Shown: positions 1 through 7,863 of the stretch, in pieces
Layout: each line of letters begins with the position of its first letter
How positions within the stretch are numbered: position 1 is the first letter of the stretch
Source of the DNA: CAZKWY01 sp964556655
GTDB taxonomy: Bacteria; Patescibacteriota; Minisyncoccia; Portnoybacterales; UBA2143
DNA length: 52,705 bases
Direction of reading: 5' to 3'
Assembly: GCA_964556655.1 (NCBI GenBank)
Contig: CAZKWY010000003.1
Span: 1-52,705 of the forward strand
The notes under the pieces: generated by a model
Database searches by the model: none
Told to the model about the DNA's origin: nothing
What the model saw: only the letters and a program-made list of their open reading frames with translations
Translations under genes and position numbers: made by a program

Positions 1-25
1 TTGTTAATACTTTATCCTAAAAGTG

Positions 26-2605
26 TTAACAACGCGAGCTATTCTTACAGTTAATTTCATCTCTTAGTTTAGTTGCTTCTTCTTTGGGACTGGCGGAAAA
101 AATAACGCCGCGGGAAGAATTGACGATAAGACCTTTGCCTTTGGCGTTAAGGCCAGCTTTAACTACTGCCTCTATGTTTCCTCCTTGAATACCTATGCCT
201 GGCACTAAAAAAGTCATTTCGTCCACAATTTTCCTGATGTCGGCCATTTCCACAGGATAAGTAGCTCCAACCACTAAAAGACAATTATTATTCTTATTCC
301 ATTCGTCTCTTACTTTTTTCGCCACGATTTGCCAAATAGGCTCTCCGCCAGAAATTAAATCTTGCAGTTCCCCCGCCCCCGGATTAGAGGTTCGGCATAG
401 CACAATAATCCCTTTGTCGCTTCTATTTAAGAAAGGCTCCATCGCTTCTCTTCCCAGGTAGGGATGAACAGTTATTGCGTCAAAATCAAGCCAATCCAAG
501 ATAGAGCCAATATATCCTTTATTAGTATTGCCAATATCTCCTCTTTTGGCATCGCAGATACGAAAAATATCGGGATAGTTCTCTTTTAAATAATCAACGG
601 ATTTCTTTAATTCTATCAGGCCTTGGCTGCCCCGCTCCTCATAAAAGGCAATATTGAATTTATAGGCAGCCACATAAGAATGGGTCTGGTCTATAATTTG
701 CTTGTTGAATTCGAATTGGGGAAAATCCGCTGTCCGAAAAGATTCCGGAAGCTTGTCGATGTCTGAATCAAGGCCAACGCAAAGGAGCGAATTTACCTTG
801 TCCGCCCTTTGATTGTATTTATCAATAATGCTTTGATGCCAGCTAAAAGGATCGACGATAAATCTTTTTACTGCCGCTTCTTCTTGGACATCAATAATGC
901 CTCTGCTTAAAGCTTCTGTCAGAACAGAGGAAAAATCGGTCAAAGAATAAAAATTAATTCCCGCTTCGTAAAAAGCTTTTTTAGATTGTTCAAAACCGTA
1001 GCTAAAAATAGCTAGACAGCTTGAAACCTTCGCGCCTTCCTCGCGCAAAGCTTTAACGCCAGCCAAAGCGCTGCCTCCGGTAGTTACTAAATCTTCGACT
1101 AAAAGCACTCTTTTGTCTTTAACATCGCCTCCAGCAATTCTTTTACTCAGGCCATGGTCTTTTGGTTTTTTCCTAACAAAAACCGACGGCTTTTTCAAAA
1201 GATAGCCTAAAGAAGCGCTGTGGGGAATACCGCCTGATTCTATCCCGGCGATAACATCAAATTGAAGATTGTTTTCTTCAATAACCTTGACAAAACCCTC
1301 AATAACTTTTTGCCAATGCTCTGGATAATAGGGAAGTTTTCTATTATCAACATAGACTGGCGATTTAATCCCAGAGACAAAAGTTATTAGCTCGTCAAAA
1401 GAAAAGCCAACCGCTTTTATCTCTAAAAGGATTTTGGCGATCTGTTTAGATAGATCGTTCATAGGATTATCATCTTCAGAAATCAAGACAAAACCCCTCC
1501 TTTTTGCCTCTTCTCGAGATGGAAAATTTATTTGTTCTTCTTTTTCTTTTATTTCTTTCGCTAAATAGGGATTCCACATAGCGCCGGTTGCAGACATTAC
1601 CGCTTCCGCGCCCTTTTGCCTATAAGCCAGATAATCCTCCCGAGAAAAAACGCCGCCTATGCCAACAAGGCTGTAAGAAAAACCCTGCTCTTCCCTAATA
1701 TTTTTGAGCCGTTCTGTCATTTCCAAGCCAGCCCACCTGATAGCCTTGCCACAAACACCGCTTACCAGCCGCCCTTTGCCAGGTAAGGCCTGTTCGCCCG
1801 CTCCATCAACAACTTGCGCTGGAATAGTATTAATCGCCGAAATTCCTTCGACCAATCCGCCAACTTCGCTGACAAAAGACCTCAAAAGATAGTTGTCTTT
1901 AAAATAGGCGATTTTAACGATCAAAGGCGTATTCCCTATTTCATTTTTGACAGCTTCAACTGCTTTCCTGGCCGCTCTTACATTGAAACATAGTAAATCG
2001 TTTGTCCCCTCATTAGGGCAGCTAAAATTAACTTCTAAGACCTTAACTCCTGCCTCTCTTAAAAGCCGAGCAGCCAAAGCAAAATCCTTATAGTATTCCT
2101 CAGGGCTTCCATTGTTGCTTTTAGTCCCCTGAAAGCTCCCTATCAATAATTGCCCTTCGCGAGCGCTAGCTATTGCTCGACTGATATCTTCCTGCCAAAA
2201 ATCAGGGTCAAAAGAAGGAGCGCCAAAAGAATTAGTAATAGAAAGAGGCTCTTGATAACTGCGATCAGCAACGAGAGATCTTGCCGCTTTTTTTTCGTCC
2301 AAATCCCCTTTTATTTTCACCGAAAGCACATTGGGCCATTCATAGCAGGGATATTTTCTTGTCCTGATTGTTTTATAGACGCAGAGATCAAATCCCTTAT
2401 CAAAAGCCGCTTTCACAAAACAACTGTTTAAAAGCGGTCCCGATGGAATGCCAAAAAAAGAATTAACTTTTTCTCCCAGAAACTCTCCGCCGCCAACGTC
2501 TTCTTTTTTTTCGAAAACTGCACCATCAGAAAAAGCGCCAAAAGGCCCTCTCTCAAAATTTTCCAAATAAGTTTTTTCCGGATCGTAAAACGGCTGATAA
2601 AGCAT
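26..2605 (-). CDS. Trifunctional PyrD-PyrE-PyrF fusion: dihydroorotate dehydrogenase / orotate phosphoribosyltransferase / OMP decarboxylase
   Basis: An 859-residue protein that joins the last three steps of UMP synthesis. Residues about 1-375 are a dihydroorotate dehydrogenase: FMN-barrel motifs include NFSCPN at 193-198, whose Cys (about 196) replaces the Ser of membrane-bound class 2 enzymes and so points to class 1, and IGGVF near 316. Residues about 383-590 are orotate phosphoribosyltransferase, with the PRPP loop VLLVEDLVTTGGSA near 500-513. Residues about 592-855 are OMP decarboxylase, with the catalytic DAKRGD at 685-690. All three sites look intact, so I see no sign of decay. No pyrK partner is visible. 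The dihydroorotase gene lies directly upstream on the same strand. PyrE-PyrF fusions are known as UMP synthase; the added N-terminal PyrD is unusual to me. Start is ATG without a clear Shine-Dalgarno. Confidence 0.93.
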   Translation of the reverse strand: MLYQPFYDPEKTYLENFERGPFGAFSDGAVFEKKEDVGGGEFLGEKVNSFFGIPSGPLLNSCFVKAAFDKGFDLCVYKTIRTRKYPCYEWPNVLSVKIKGDLDEKKAARSLVADRSYQEPLSITNSFGAPSFDPDFWQEDISRAIASAREGQLLIGSFQGTKSNNGSPEEYYKDFALAARLLREAGVKVLEVNFSCPNEGTNDLLCFNVRAARKAVEAVKNEIGNTPLIVKIAYFKDNYLLRSFVSEVGGLVEGISAINTIPAQVVDGAGEQALPGKGRLVSGVCGKAIRWAGLEMTERLKNIREEQGFSYSLVGIGGVFSREDYLAYRQKGAEAVMSATGAMWNPYLAKEIKEKEEQINFPSREEAKRRGFVLISEDDNPMNDLSKQIAKILLEIKAVGFSFDELITFVSGIKSPVYVDNRKLPYYPEHWQKVIEGFVKVIEENNLQFDVIAGIESGGIPHSASLGYLLKKPSVFVRKKPKDHGLSKRIAGGDVKDKRVLLVEDLVTTGGSALAGVKALREEGAKVSSCLAIFSYGFEQSKKAFYEAGINFYSLTDFSSVLTEALSRGIIDVQEEAAVKRFIVDPFSWHQSIIDKYNQRADKVNSLLCVGLDSDIDKLPESFRTADFPQFEFNKQIIDQTHSYVAAYKFNIAFYEERGSQGLIELKKSVDYLKENYPDIFRICDAKRGDIGNTNKGYIGSILDWLDFDAITVHPYLGREAMEPFLNRSDKGIIVLCRTSNPGAGELQDLISGGEPIWQIVAKKVRDEWNKNNNCLLVVGATYPVEMADIRKIVDEMTFLVPGIGIQGGNIEAVVKAGLNAKGKGLIVNSSRGVIFSASPKEEATKLRDEINCKNSSRC

Positions 2606-2653
2606 AATATTACGATATTTGCTAGTTAGTATAGCATCATAAAAAGCGAAAGA

Positions 2654-2682
2654 AAAGAGCGCTGTTTTTTACAACGCTCTTT
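2654..2682 (-). terminator. Intrinsic terminator after pyrC
   Basis: An 8-bp perfect stem (AAAGAGCG / CGCTCTTT) with a 13-base loop. Read on the minus strand the stem is followed by a T-rich stretch, so it would end the dihydroorotase transcript just before the fused pyr gene. That would give the fusion gene its own promoter in the 45 bases left. Confidence 0.5.
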
Positions 2683-2701
2683 AAAAAAAATCAACCAACC
2701 T

Positions 2702-3739
2702 TTATAACAGCCTTCCCTCATCTAATAAAGTCTTTCCCTTTAAGACTACTTTTTCTATTTTTCCTTTGAGAATCCATTTATCAAAAGGAGACCACCCGCA
2801 TTTAGTTTCATAACCTTCTTCACCCACGACAAACTCCTTATTAAGATCCACCTCGAGATAAGTTTTGGACAAAGCAGGAATATTAAATATTCTTTTAGGA
2901 TTTACGCAAAAAAGCCTAACAATATCGTTGTGCTTGATTTTTCTTTCTCTTACCGCCCTTAGCGCCAGCGCGAAGGCAGTTTCAAATCCCGGCACGCCAA
3001 AAACAGGAGGATCTTTTTCTTTTTCCTTAATCGTATGAGGAGCATGGTCTGTTTCTATGACATCGATAGTCCTGTCCCTCACTGCTTGCCAAAGAGCTTC
3101 TTGATCTTTCTTTTTCCTCAAAGGAGGTTTCATCTCGGCATAGCTGCCCATTTTTTCTCTATCTTTATCTGTCAAAAAAAGATGGTGCGGAGTAGCCCCG
3201 GCAGTAACCTTTTGTTTTTTGCTTTTGGCTTTTTTGACTAACTCAACTTCTTCCGCTGTAGACAAGTGGCAAATATGAAGACGCCGATTATAGCAATGAG
3301 CCAAGGCCAGCACCGCGGCAGCATGAATATCTTCCGCGTGAACTAGGATCGGTTTAGAGGAATGCCAATTTTTAAAAACTTCTTCCAAGACGCCCAGCTT
3401 ATCGATCAATAAATCGCCCGTTGTATGATTGCAATAAACTTTGAGACCGAAAATTTTATTATTCCCCCATGCCTGCTTAAAACTTCTTATATTCTTTCCG
3501 TTTGTGCCATAATAAAAGCCGACCTCGCAGATCGACTTTTTTTGAGCTAAAGAAATTTTTTGCCTTAATCTCCCCAACGAAGTGGTAGGCAAAGGATTGT
3601 TGGGCATATCGACAATAAAAACAAAGCCTCCCTTAACTGCCGACCGAGAGCCGGTTGAAAAATCCTCCTTATGGACAGCTCCCGGTTCCCGCAAATGACA
3701 GTGAATATCTATCAAACCCGGAAATCTTTTTCTAGGCAT
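2702..3739 (-). CDS. pyrC: Dihydroorotase, short CAD-like form
   Basis: 345-residue amidohydrolase that closes N-carbamoyl-aspartate to dihydroorotate. The metal ligands are all present: D11-x-H13-x-H15 in GLIDIHCHLREPG, K100 as the lysine to be carboxylated, H134 (ILVHAED), H158 (HICHLS) and D231 (ETDHAPH). The protein starts at the first barrel strand and ends soon after the last, so it lacks most of the small beta-sandwich domain found in roughly 420-residue bacterial PyrC. In this it resembles the dihydroorotase domain of animal CAD. Its product is the substrate of the PyrD domain encoded next door. No aspartate carbamoyltransferase or carbamoyl-phosphate synthase genes are in the window. 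Confidence 0.93.
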   Translation of the reverse strand: MPRKRFPGLIDIHCHLREPGAVHKEDFSTGSRSAVKGGFVFIVDMPNNPLPTTSLGRLRQKISLAQKKSICEVGFYYGTNGKNIRSFKQAWGNNKIFGLKVYCNHTTGDLLIDKLGVLEEVFKNWHSSKPILVHAEDIHAAAVLALAHCYNRRLHICHLSTAEEVELVKKAKSKKQKVTAGATPHHLFLTDKDREKMGSYAEMKPPLRKKKDQEALWQAVRDRTIDVIETDHAPHTIKEKEKDPPVFGVPGFETAFALALRAVRERKIKHNDIVRLFCVNPKRIFNIPALSKTYLEVDLNKEFVVGEEGYETKCGWSPFDKWILKGKIEKVVLKGKTLLDEGRLL

Positions 3740-3745
3740 GCTTTA

Positions 3746-3751
3746 AATATA
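3746..3751 (-). promoter_or_regulatory. Candidate -10 box of pyrC
   Basis: TATATT on the minus strand, six bases before the pyrC ATG, which would give a leaderless mRNA. The matching -35 region is poor (T-rich only), so this is a weak call that rests on the same spacing seen at better promoters in the window. Confidence 0.3.
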
Positions 3752-3772
3752 GCAAAAAGAAAGCAAAAAAGA

Positions 3773-3794
3773 AAGCGCCGTTTTAAAACGACTT
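3773..3794 (-). terminator. Possible weak terminator downstream of the TsaB-like gene
   Basis: A short interrupted hairpin (AAG..CGTT / AACG.CTT) followed on the minus strand by a C/T-rich tract with long T runs. It lies between the TsaB-like gene and pyrC. Confidence 0.3.
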
Positions 3795-3821
3795 GTTAAG
3801 GTGCTTAGCTTTGAAATACTG

Positions 3822-4088
3822 CTATCCACGTTTTCCTTCAAAGCCTAGTCCCAGCGCTACTGCCTTGGCAATTCTTGTGCTAATAAGAGAATTTTTATTG
3901 GGCACTACCCTGACATCCTCGACCTGTTTTAGGTCAACTTTATTCTCTTTCAAAAATCTGTCAATAGCAGGCACAAGGGTTTCACTTAGATAATAAAGGC
4001 CTTCCCATTGGCACTGGGCAATTTCTTTTTGCTCTTCTTTTAAGATAAGAGTAGGTTTTGATTTTGATAAATCAACTACTAAGACCAT
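3822..4088 (-). CDS. TsaB-like protein reduced to the N-terminal part
   Basis: An 88-residue protein that lines up with the first ~90 residues of TsaB, a subunit of the machinery making threonylcarbamoyladenosine at tRNA position 37. Matching features are the opening strand LVVDLSKSKPTL, the segment YYLSETLVPAIDRFL, and NKNSLISTRIAKAVALGLG where TsaB has its GPGSFTGLRVG-type helix. Normal TsaB is about 220 residues; here the second lobe is absent and the frame simply stops. The coding sequence is otherwise clean and overlaps the upstream DUF167 gene by 10 bases, as expected of a maintained operon. It could be a specialised small protein or a recently truncated one. Identification is from motif resemblance only. 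Confidence 0.6.
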   Translation of the reverse strand: MVLVVDLSKSKPTLILKEEQKEIAQCQWEGLYYLSETLVPAIDRFLKENKVDLKQVEDVRVVPNKNSLISTRIAKAVALGLGFEGKRG

Positions 4089-4309
4089 TCTTTATCTAAT
4101 TTAAAAACTTTACTTCTCCTTTTAGCGCCTTTTAATAATTTTACCTGATTAATAGAAAGATGAAAATATTTTGCCAGCAGAAAAGCAATAGCTCTATTGG
4201 CTTGACCGTGAAGAGGCCTAGCTTTTGTCCATACTTCAAAACTATCTTTCGCCCTTGCCACGACTTCTTCTTTACCAGCTTCAGTAAAAGCTTTTACCTT
4301 TATCAACAT
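4079..4309 (-). CDS. DUF167 (YggU/UPF0235) family protein
   Basis: A 76-residue protein with the family pattern: an opening strand MLIKVKAFTEAGKEE, a central V-W-T-K-A-x-P-x-x-G-Q-A-N-R-A-I motif, then LLAKYFHLSINQVKLLKGAKRRSKVF. The family has a compact alpha/beta fold and no agreed biochemical role. It is upstream of, and overlaps, the TsaB-like gene, so the two are probably translated together. Length is normal for the family. Confidence 0.85.
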   Translation of the reverse strand: MLIKVKAFTEAGKEEVVARAKDSFEVWTKARPLHGQANRAIAFLLAKYFHLSINQVKLLKGAKRRSKVFKLDKEWS

Positions 4310-4325
4310 AAGCTCGACAGATAGT

Positions 4326-5522
4326 TCAGCCTATTTGGCTAACAAAATAGTTCCTGTTTTTAAAAAAGTGGCGAGCCTGTTTAGCGATTCTTTTCTCCGC
4401 TTCTTCGGGGGCTAAGCCGCCTATTTCCTTAAAAAATGTAGCTACCCGGCCAAAGAAAAGGCATCCCAAGGCTTCAATCAAAGCGCTTTTACGAACGCCA
4501 TTTTTTTTATAAAAGGCCAAGAAATCATAGACAATTTTAGACCAAAGTTCTTCGTTAACTTCGGTCCCGTTCTTTAGGCTATAGTTAAGTTTACTGCTGA
4601 TTTTTTCTCCTAAAGCTTTGGTAATAATATGGCAGTTTTGCGAATATTTTTCCAAAAATATTTTTCTAAATAGCTCCTCTTCCGGCTCCGCGTTGGCCAA
4701 GATCGGCAACTGCCTGCCTCCTTTAACATCAATCTTTTCCACTTCTTTTCTTTTTTTAATTTGGTCTAAGTCGCCTAAAAGAGCGTCGAAAAGCGTGCCG
4801 GTTACCTGAAAAAACATTGGTCCCAGCTTGGGAGTAGATAAATCGTGGAGCTTAGAGCCTAAGTTAGCTTGGCAAACACGCATCCTTTTATCAAACAAGG
4901 CTGTCAAAGACATAAAAATATCTATCCCAAACTGATAAGTGGTCTGTTTCCATTTCTTCTCTAGCCACGCATGGCTCATTTTAGAAGAAAAGCCGAATTC
5001 TCCGCCAATCGGCTGACGCAAATCATATCCTAAAAGCCCGTAAACAAGAGGATAGATAAGATGGTTAGTAATGGTAGCGTCTGTCTTGCATCGCAGATAG
5101 TACGGAGCGACAAAATCATATCCTTGATAAATTGGTTCGATCAATCTTTTCATCCATTCCGGACGAATAGTTTTCAAATCGCTGTCTACGGTTGCCCCAG
5201 CCTTAGCCTTCATCTCTTTCATCATCAAAAATTGATTGCGCAAATTATACCCTTTACCAGTAATCCCTTTTGGCGTTTCGACATAGACTAAAGGAACATT
5301 GACCGAAGCGGAAAAAAAAGCATCCTGAACCTCAGGACAAACATCGTGATTAAAATTGATAATAGCGCATGTCTTGCCGGAAAAATATTTTTCTAAGCCC
5401 TTGCCTGCCTGCTCAACCACAAAAGCCATCGTTTTAAACTGGTCATAGCTAGGAATTCCGACAATAATTTCTGCTTGTTTTATCTTTTGAGGGTTTTTAA
5501 TCTTCATAAAAAAACCAAACAA
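4326..5522 (-). CDS. GT-A glycosyltransferase, glucosylglycerate/mannosylglycerate synthase-like
   Basis: A ~398-residue GT-A type glycosyltransferase. The nucleotide-sugar site starts at AEIIVGIPSYD (about 17-27); a metal-binding D-S-D lies at 113-115, followed by PEWMKRLIEPI and then RQPIGGEFGFS near 169-179. The order and wording of these blocks recall glucosylglycerate and mannosylglycerate synthases that make compatible solutes, but acceptor specificity cannot be read from sequence. The longest frame begins with TTG at 5520-5522 behind AAGGGGG; the first ATG is at 5505-5507, too far from that Shine-Dalgarno, so TTG is preferred. No partner phosphatase gene is adjacent. Confidence 0.6.
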   Translation of the reverse strand: MFGFFMKIKNPQKIKQAEIIVGIPSYDQFKTMAFVVEQAGKGLEKYFSGKTCAIINFNHDVCPEVQDAFFSASVNVPLVYVETPKGITGKGYNLRNQFLMMKEMKAKAGATVDSDLKTIRPEWMKRLIEPIYQGYDFVAPYYLRCKTDATITNHLIYPLVYGLLGYDLRQPIGGEFGFSSKMSHAWLEKKWKQTTYQFGIDIFMSLTALFDKRMRVCQANLGSKLHDLSTPKLGPMFFQVTGTLFDALLGDLDQIKKRKEVEKIDVKGGRQLPILANAEPEEELFRKIFLEKYSQNCHIITKALGEKISSKLNYSLKNGTEVNEELWSKIVYDFLAFYKKNGVRKSALIEALGCLFFGRVATFFKEIGGLAPEEAEKRIAKQARHFFKNRNYFVSQIG

Positions 5523-5537
5523 AAATCCCCCTTACTG

Positions 5538-6293
5538 TTAATTTTTCTCTTCTTCACCCGCACTCCAGCGATAGTTACAATAATCACACTCTGGATTAGG
5601 CGCGGGCAAAGTTTCGCTAGTCAGACATTCGCGCGCCTCCGACAATTTCCCTTCTATCCAAGAATCATCTCCCTGATAGGGAAGCAAATGAATGTCAAAC
5701 TCTAATTTTCCATCAAAAGCTTCGGCGTCTGTCTTGCCGTTGACGTAAACAAAATAACATGTTGGCGCCACCTTAAAACCATTCCTTCTAAAAAGCCACT
5801 GGTAGACCTCTACTTGTCTTTTATATGCCTTCTGCCAGTCGGCGTCAAGATTAATAGGACTGTTTTTTGCCGTGGCCTTGTAGTCAACAACAATTAACTC
5901 TTTTTGCGGATTAATCCAAACATCGTCTATCGCTCCAGAAATCAAGAAATTAGTCGGCTGGTGAAAAAATTGAATGCCAACCCAATTATTGCGCCATTCG
6001 TCTATTTTTTCATGCTGGAAAGGAATGGCTTCTACTTGATAATGGTTCATTAGAGGATGGCTTTCTCCTCTAGCGCGGTGAAGATCAAATTCTTTTTTTA
6101 ATAAGGCATCTACTGCTGAATTAAGAGCGAAAGGAAAACCAGGCGGACGCCCCACTCCCAAGCGACGGTCCAAATAAAAACAACGAGGACAATTTATAAA
6201 CAGATCTATTTTTGAACGGCTTAACTTAAAAGGATCCCTGCCGCGAGGATCAAAAAGGCCATAAGTTTTTTTAGGATTATAGTATTCAGACAT
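5538..6293 (-). CDS. PD-(D/E)XK nuclease, RecB/Cas4-like with probable Fe-S cluster
   Basis: A 251-residue single-domain nuclease. The catalytic motifs are GAIDDVW (D123/D124), VVDYKAT (D137, K139) and the Q motif around QVEVYQWL (Q160). Cys35 and Cys38 near the N terminus and Cys236 and Cys239 near the C terminus have the spacing of the four-cysteine iron-sulfur clamp of Cas4 and AddB-type nucleases. There is no helicase domain and no CRISPR array or cas gene in the window, so a DNA-repair or general exonuclease role is more likely than CRISPR adaptation. It sits 5 bases after pspC and 15 before the glycosyltransferase, in one transcription unit. Confidence 0.8.
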   Translation of the reverse strand: MSEYYNPKKTYGLFDPRGRDPFKLSRSKIDLFINCPRCFYLDRRLGVGRPPGFPFALNSAVDALLKKEFDLHRARGESHPLMNHYQVEAIPFQHEKIDEWRNNWVGIQFFHQPTNFLISGAIDDVWINPQKELIVVDYKATAKNSPINLDADWQKAYKRQVEVYQWLFRRNGFKVAPTCYFVYVNGKTDAEAFDGKLEFDIHLLPYQGDDSWIEGKLSEARECLTSETLPAPNPECDYCNYRWSAGEEEKN

Positions 6294-6297
6294 AAGA

Positions 6298-6510
6298 TTA
6301 ATCTTTTTTCTTCTCTTCTAAAGGCTTTTTAGGCATAACCATTATTGCCAAAAGATAAGCAATTAAGCCCGGTAAAAATCCCGTAAAAACAAAGATAATG
6401 ACCCAAATCAACCTTAAGATAACTGGATCAATTTGCGCGTATTCTCCCACCCCTCCGAAGACGCCGGCAAGAACTTTATTTTTTTCGCTGCGATAAATTT
6501 TTTTTGACAT
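6298..6510 (-). CDS. PspC-domain membrane protein
   Basis: A 70-residue PspC protein: short basic N terminus (KKIYRSEKNKVLAGVFGGVGEY), then a hydrophobic helix covering about residues 31-58, then a charged tail. PspC proteins are inner-membrane factors linked to envelope-stress sensing. The start is set by a strong Shine-Dalgarno AAGGAGATGA a few bases upstream of ATG. No PspA or PspB is nearby. Confidence 0.92.
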   Translation of the reverse strand: MSKKIYRSEKNKVLAGVFGGVGEYAQIDPVILRLIWVIIFVFTGFLPGLIAYLLAIMVMPKKPLEEKKKD

Positions 6511-6524
6511 ATTTTATCATCTCC

Positions 6525-6688
6525 TTAAGATTGGCAAGTTATTTTATAGATAACTCCCGCCTTATCATCGGTTAGATACATTATCTCTCCCGGCTGAAGC
6601 ATAATATCCGCCAACCGACCCAAGCTAAAAGTCCTAAAACAATAATTAAAAGAGCGGTGATGATAATTTTTTTAATAATAGGATTATT
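6525..6688 (-). pseudogene. Remnant of a PQQ-type sugar dehydrogenase with most of the gene deleted
   Basis: Two out-of-frame fragments abut on the minus strand. The first (6581-6688) has no start codon but encodes a basic membrane anchor, NPIIKKIIITALLII followed by VLGLLAW. The second (6525-6602) encodes LQPGEIMYLTDDKAGVIYKI, which resembles the last blade of soluble aldose/sorbosone dehydrogenases. Such enzymes are normally 350-400 residues, so about 300 codons between anchor and C terminus are missing. The family assignment rests on the C-terminal fragment only. Confidence 0.5.
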
Positions 6689-6711
6689 TTAACAAACAAA
6701 TAAAGCAATGT

Positions 6712-7863
6712 CTAGTGGTGTTTTCTCTGCCTGCGGCTCGCTTTCAAGCTAAAACGATGAGCCTCCTCTCTCACCCTTAAAAGAGTTTCTTTACTATTTC
6801 CCGCCAGCTGCTTAAAGCTTCTTTTCGTCCGAGAAGGAAAAACCAAGCAATCCCCTTTAAATTTAGAGATGCCCAAGAAAGAAATACGGATGCCTTTTTC
6901 TTTAAAAATATTTTCCAGATAACTAATTTGCGGCCGGCCGCCGTCTATCACTATTAAGTCGGGATAAGGCCATTCATAATGGTTGAATCGTCTTGTCAAA
7001 ACTTCAGCCAAGGCCCGTAAATCGTCATTGGCAGGAGCTTCCCTTATTTTAAACAAGCGATAACAGCTTTTATCCGGCAGAAGGCCGTTAAAAACAACCA
7101 AAGCGCCAATTGTCTCCCTGCCTCTTAAATGAGAAATATCATATCCTTCAATACGATTAAAAGAGAAGGAGGGAAGTTCTTCTTTGGCCAGAAGAGAAAC
7201 ATCTTGGAGATGCTGAAGCGCCTTTGCTTTAAGCGGATTTTCTTTCGCCAGCTTATTCAAAAGCCTTTTTTTCTTGCCAGACAAAAGAAGGATAAGATGA
7301 TTAATGTTTTTTTGGTATTCTTTTTTATCCGCCGTACCAAGGCACACTCCCAGACAAAGACCGATTTGATAGTCAAAGCAGGGTTTGCCGGAAAAAGGCT
7401 TGCAAGTGCTATAAGGAAAAATCCGGCGAATAATTTTTAGGGAAGACCTAATGAGAGACCAGCTCTGGTAAGGTCCAAAAATTCGCGCTCCCGAAAAAGA
7501 AAATTTTTCCATTTCTCTCTGTCTAGCGATAAAAGGACGAGGAAACTCCTCTTTGGGAATAATCAAATACAAAAAAGAACGATTGTCGCGATCTTTGACA
7601 TTGTATTTAGGCCAATGTTTTTTAATTAAGTTAGCTTCTAAAATAATTGCTTCTAAAAGATTAGCTGTTTTTCTATGGCTGATTTTTCTTGCTTTTTTAA
7701 CCATTTCTTCAAGCCGCGGATCACGAGTTTTGAAATAGTTGGCCACTCTTCTCCTCAAAGAAACAGCCCGGCCGATGTAAAGCGGTTTCCCGTCGCAATC
7801 CAAAAAAAGATAAACACCGGGAGTCAAAGGAAGTTTTTTTGCTTGATTGATAAGATCTGTCAT
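6712..7863 (-). CDS. uvrC: UvrC, excinuclease subunit C, shortened
   Basis: Endonuclease subunit of nucleotide excision repair, 383 residues against about 600 in model bacteria. The GIY-YIG domain is intact (GVY at 16-18, YIG at 29-31, catalytic Glu near 76). Cys154, 162, 170 and 174 match the reported iron-sulfur ligands. The RNase H-like 5' nuclease is also complete: D242 in YDISH, D307 in VIDGG, H369 in EEAHRF. Missing are a recognisable UVR motif in the linker (about 175-225 is short and degenerate) and the whole C-terminal helix-hairpin-helix pair; the protein ends in a basic tail. Its ATG overlaps the uvrA stop by four bases, so translation is coupled. Confidence 0.95.
   Translation of the reverse strand: MTDLINQAKKLPLTPGVYLFLDCDGKPLYIGRAVSLRRRVANYFKTRDPRLEEMVKKARKISHRKTANLLEAIILEANLIKKHWPKYNVKDRDNRSFLYLIIPKEEFPRPFIARQREMEKFSFSGARIFGPYQSWSLIRSSLKIIRRIFPYSTCKPFSGKPCFDYQIGLCLGVCLGTADKKEYQKNINHLILLLSGKKKRLLNKLAKENPLKAKALQHLQDVSLLAKEELPSFSFNRIEGYDISHLRGRETIGALVVFNGLLPDKSCYRLFKIREAPANDDLRALAEVLTRRFNHYEWPYPDLIVIDGGRPQISYLENIFKEKGIRISFLGISKFKGDCLVFPSRTKRSFKQLAGNSKETLLRVREEAHRFSLKASRRQRKHH

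Noticed and set aside
5538..6293. Cas4 as part of a CRISPR system
   Set aside because: No repeat-spacer array and no cas1, cas2 or effector gene anywhere in the window; the fold is also common in general repair nucleases.
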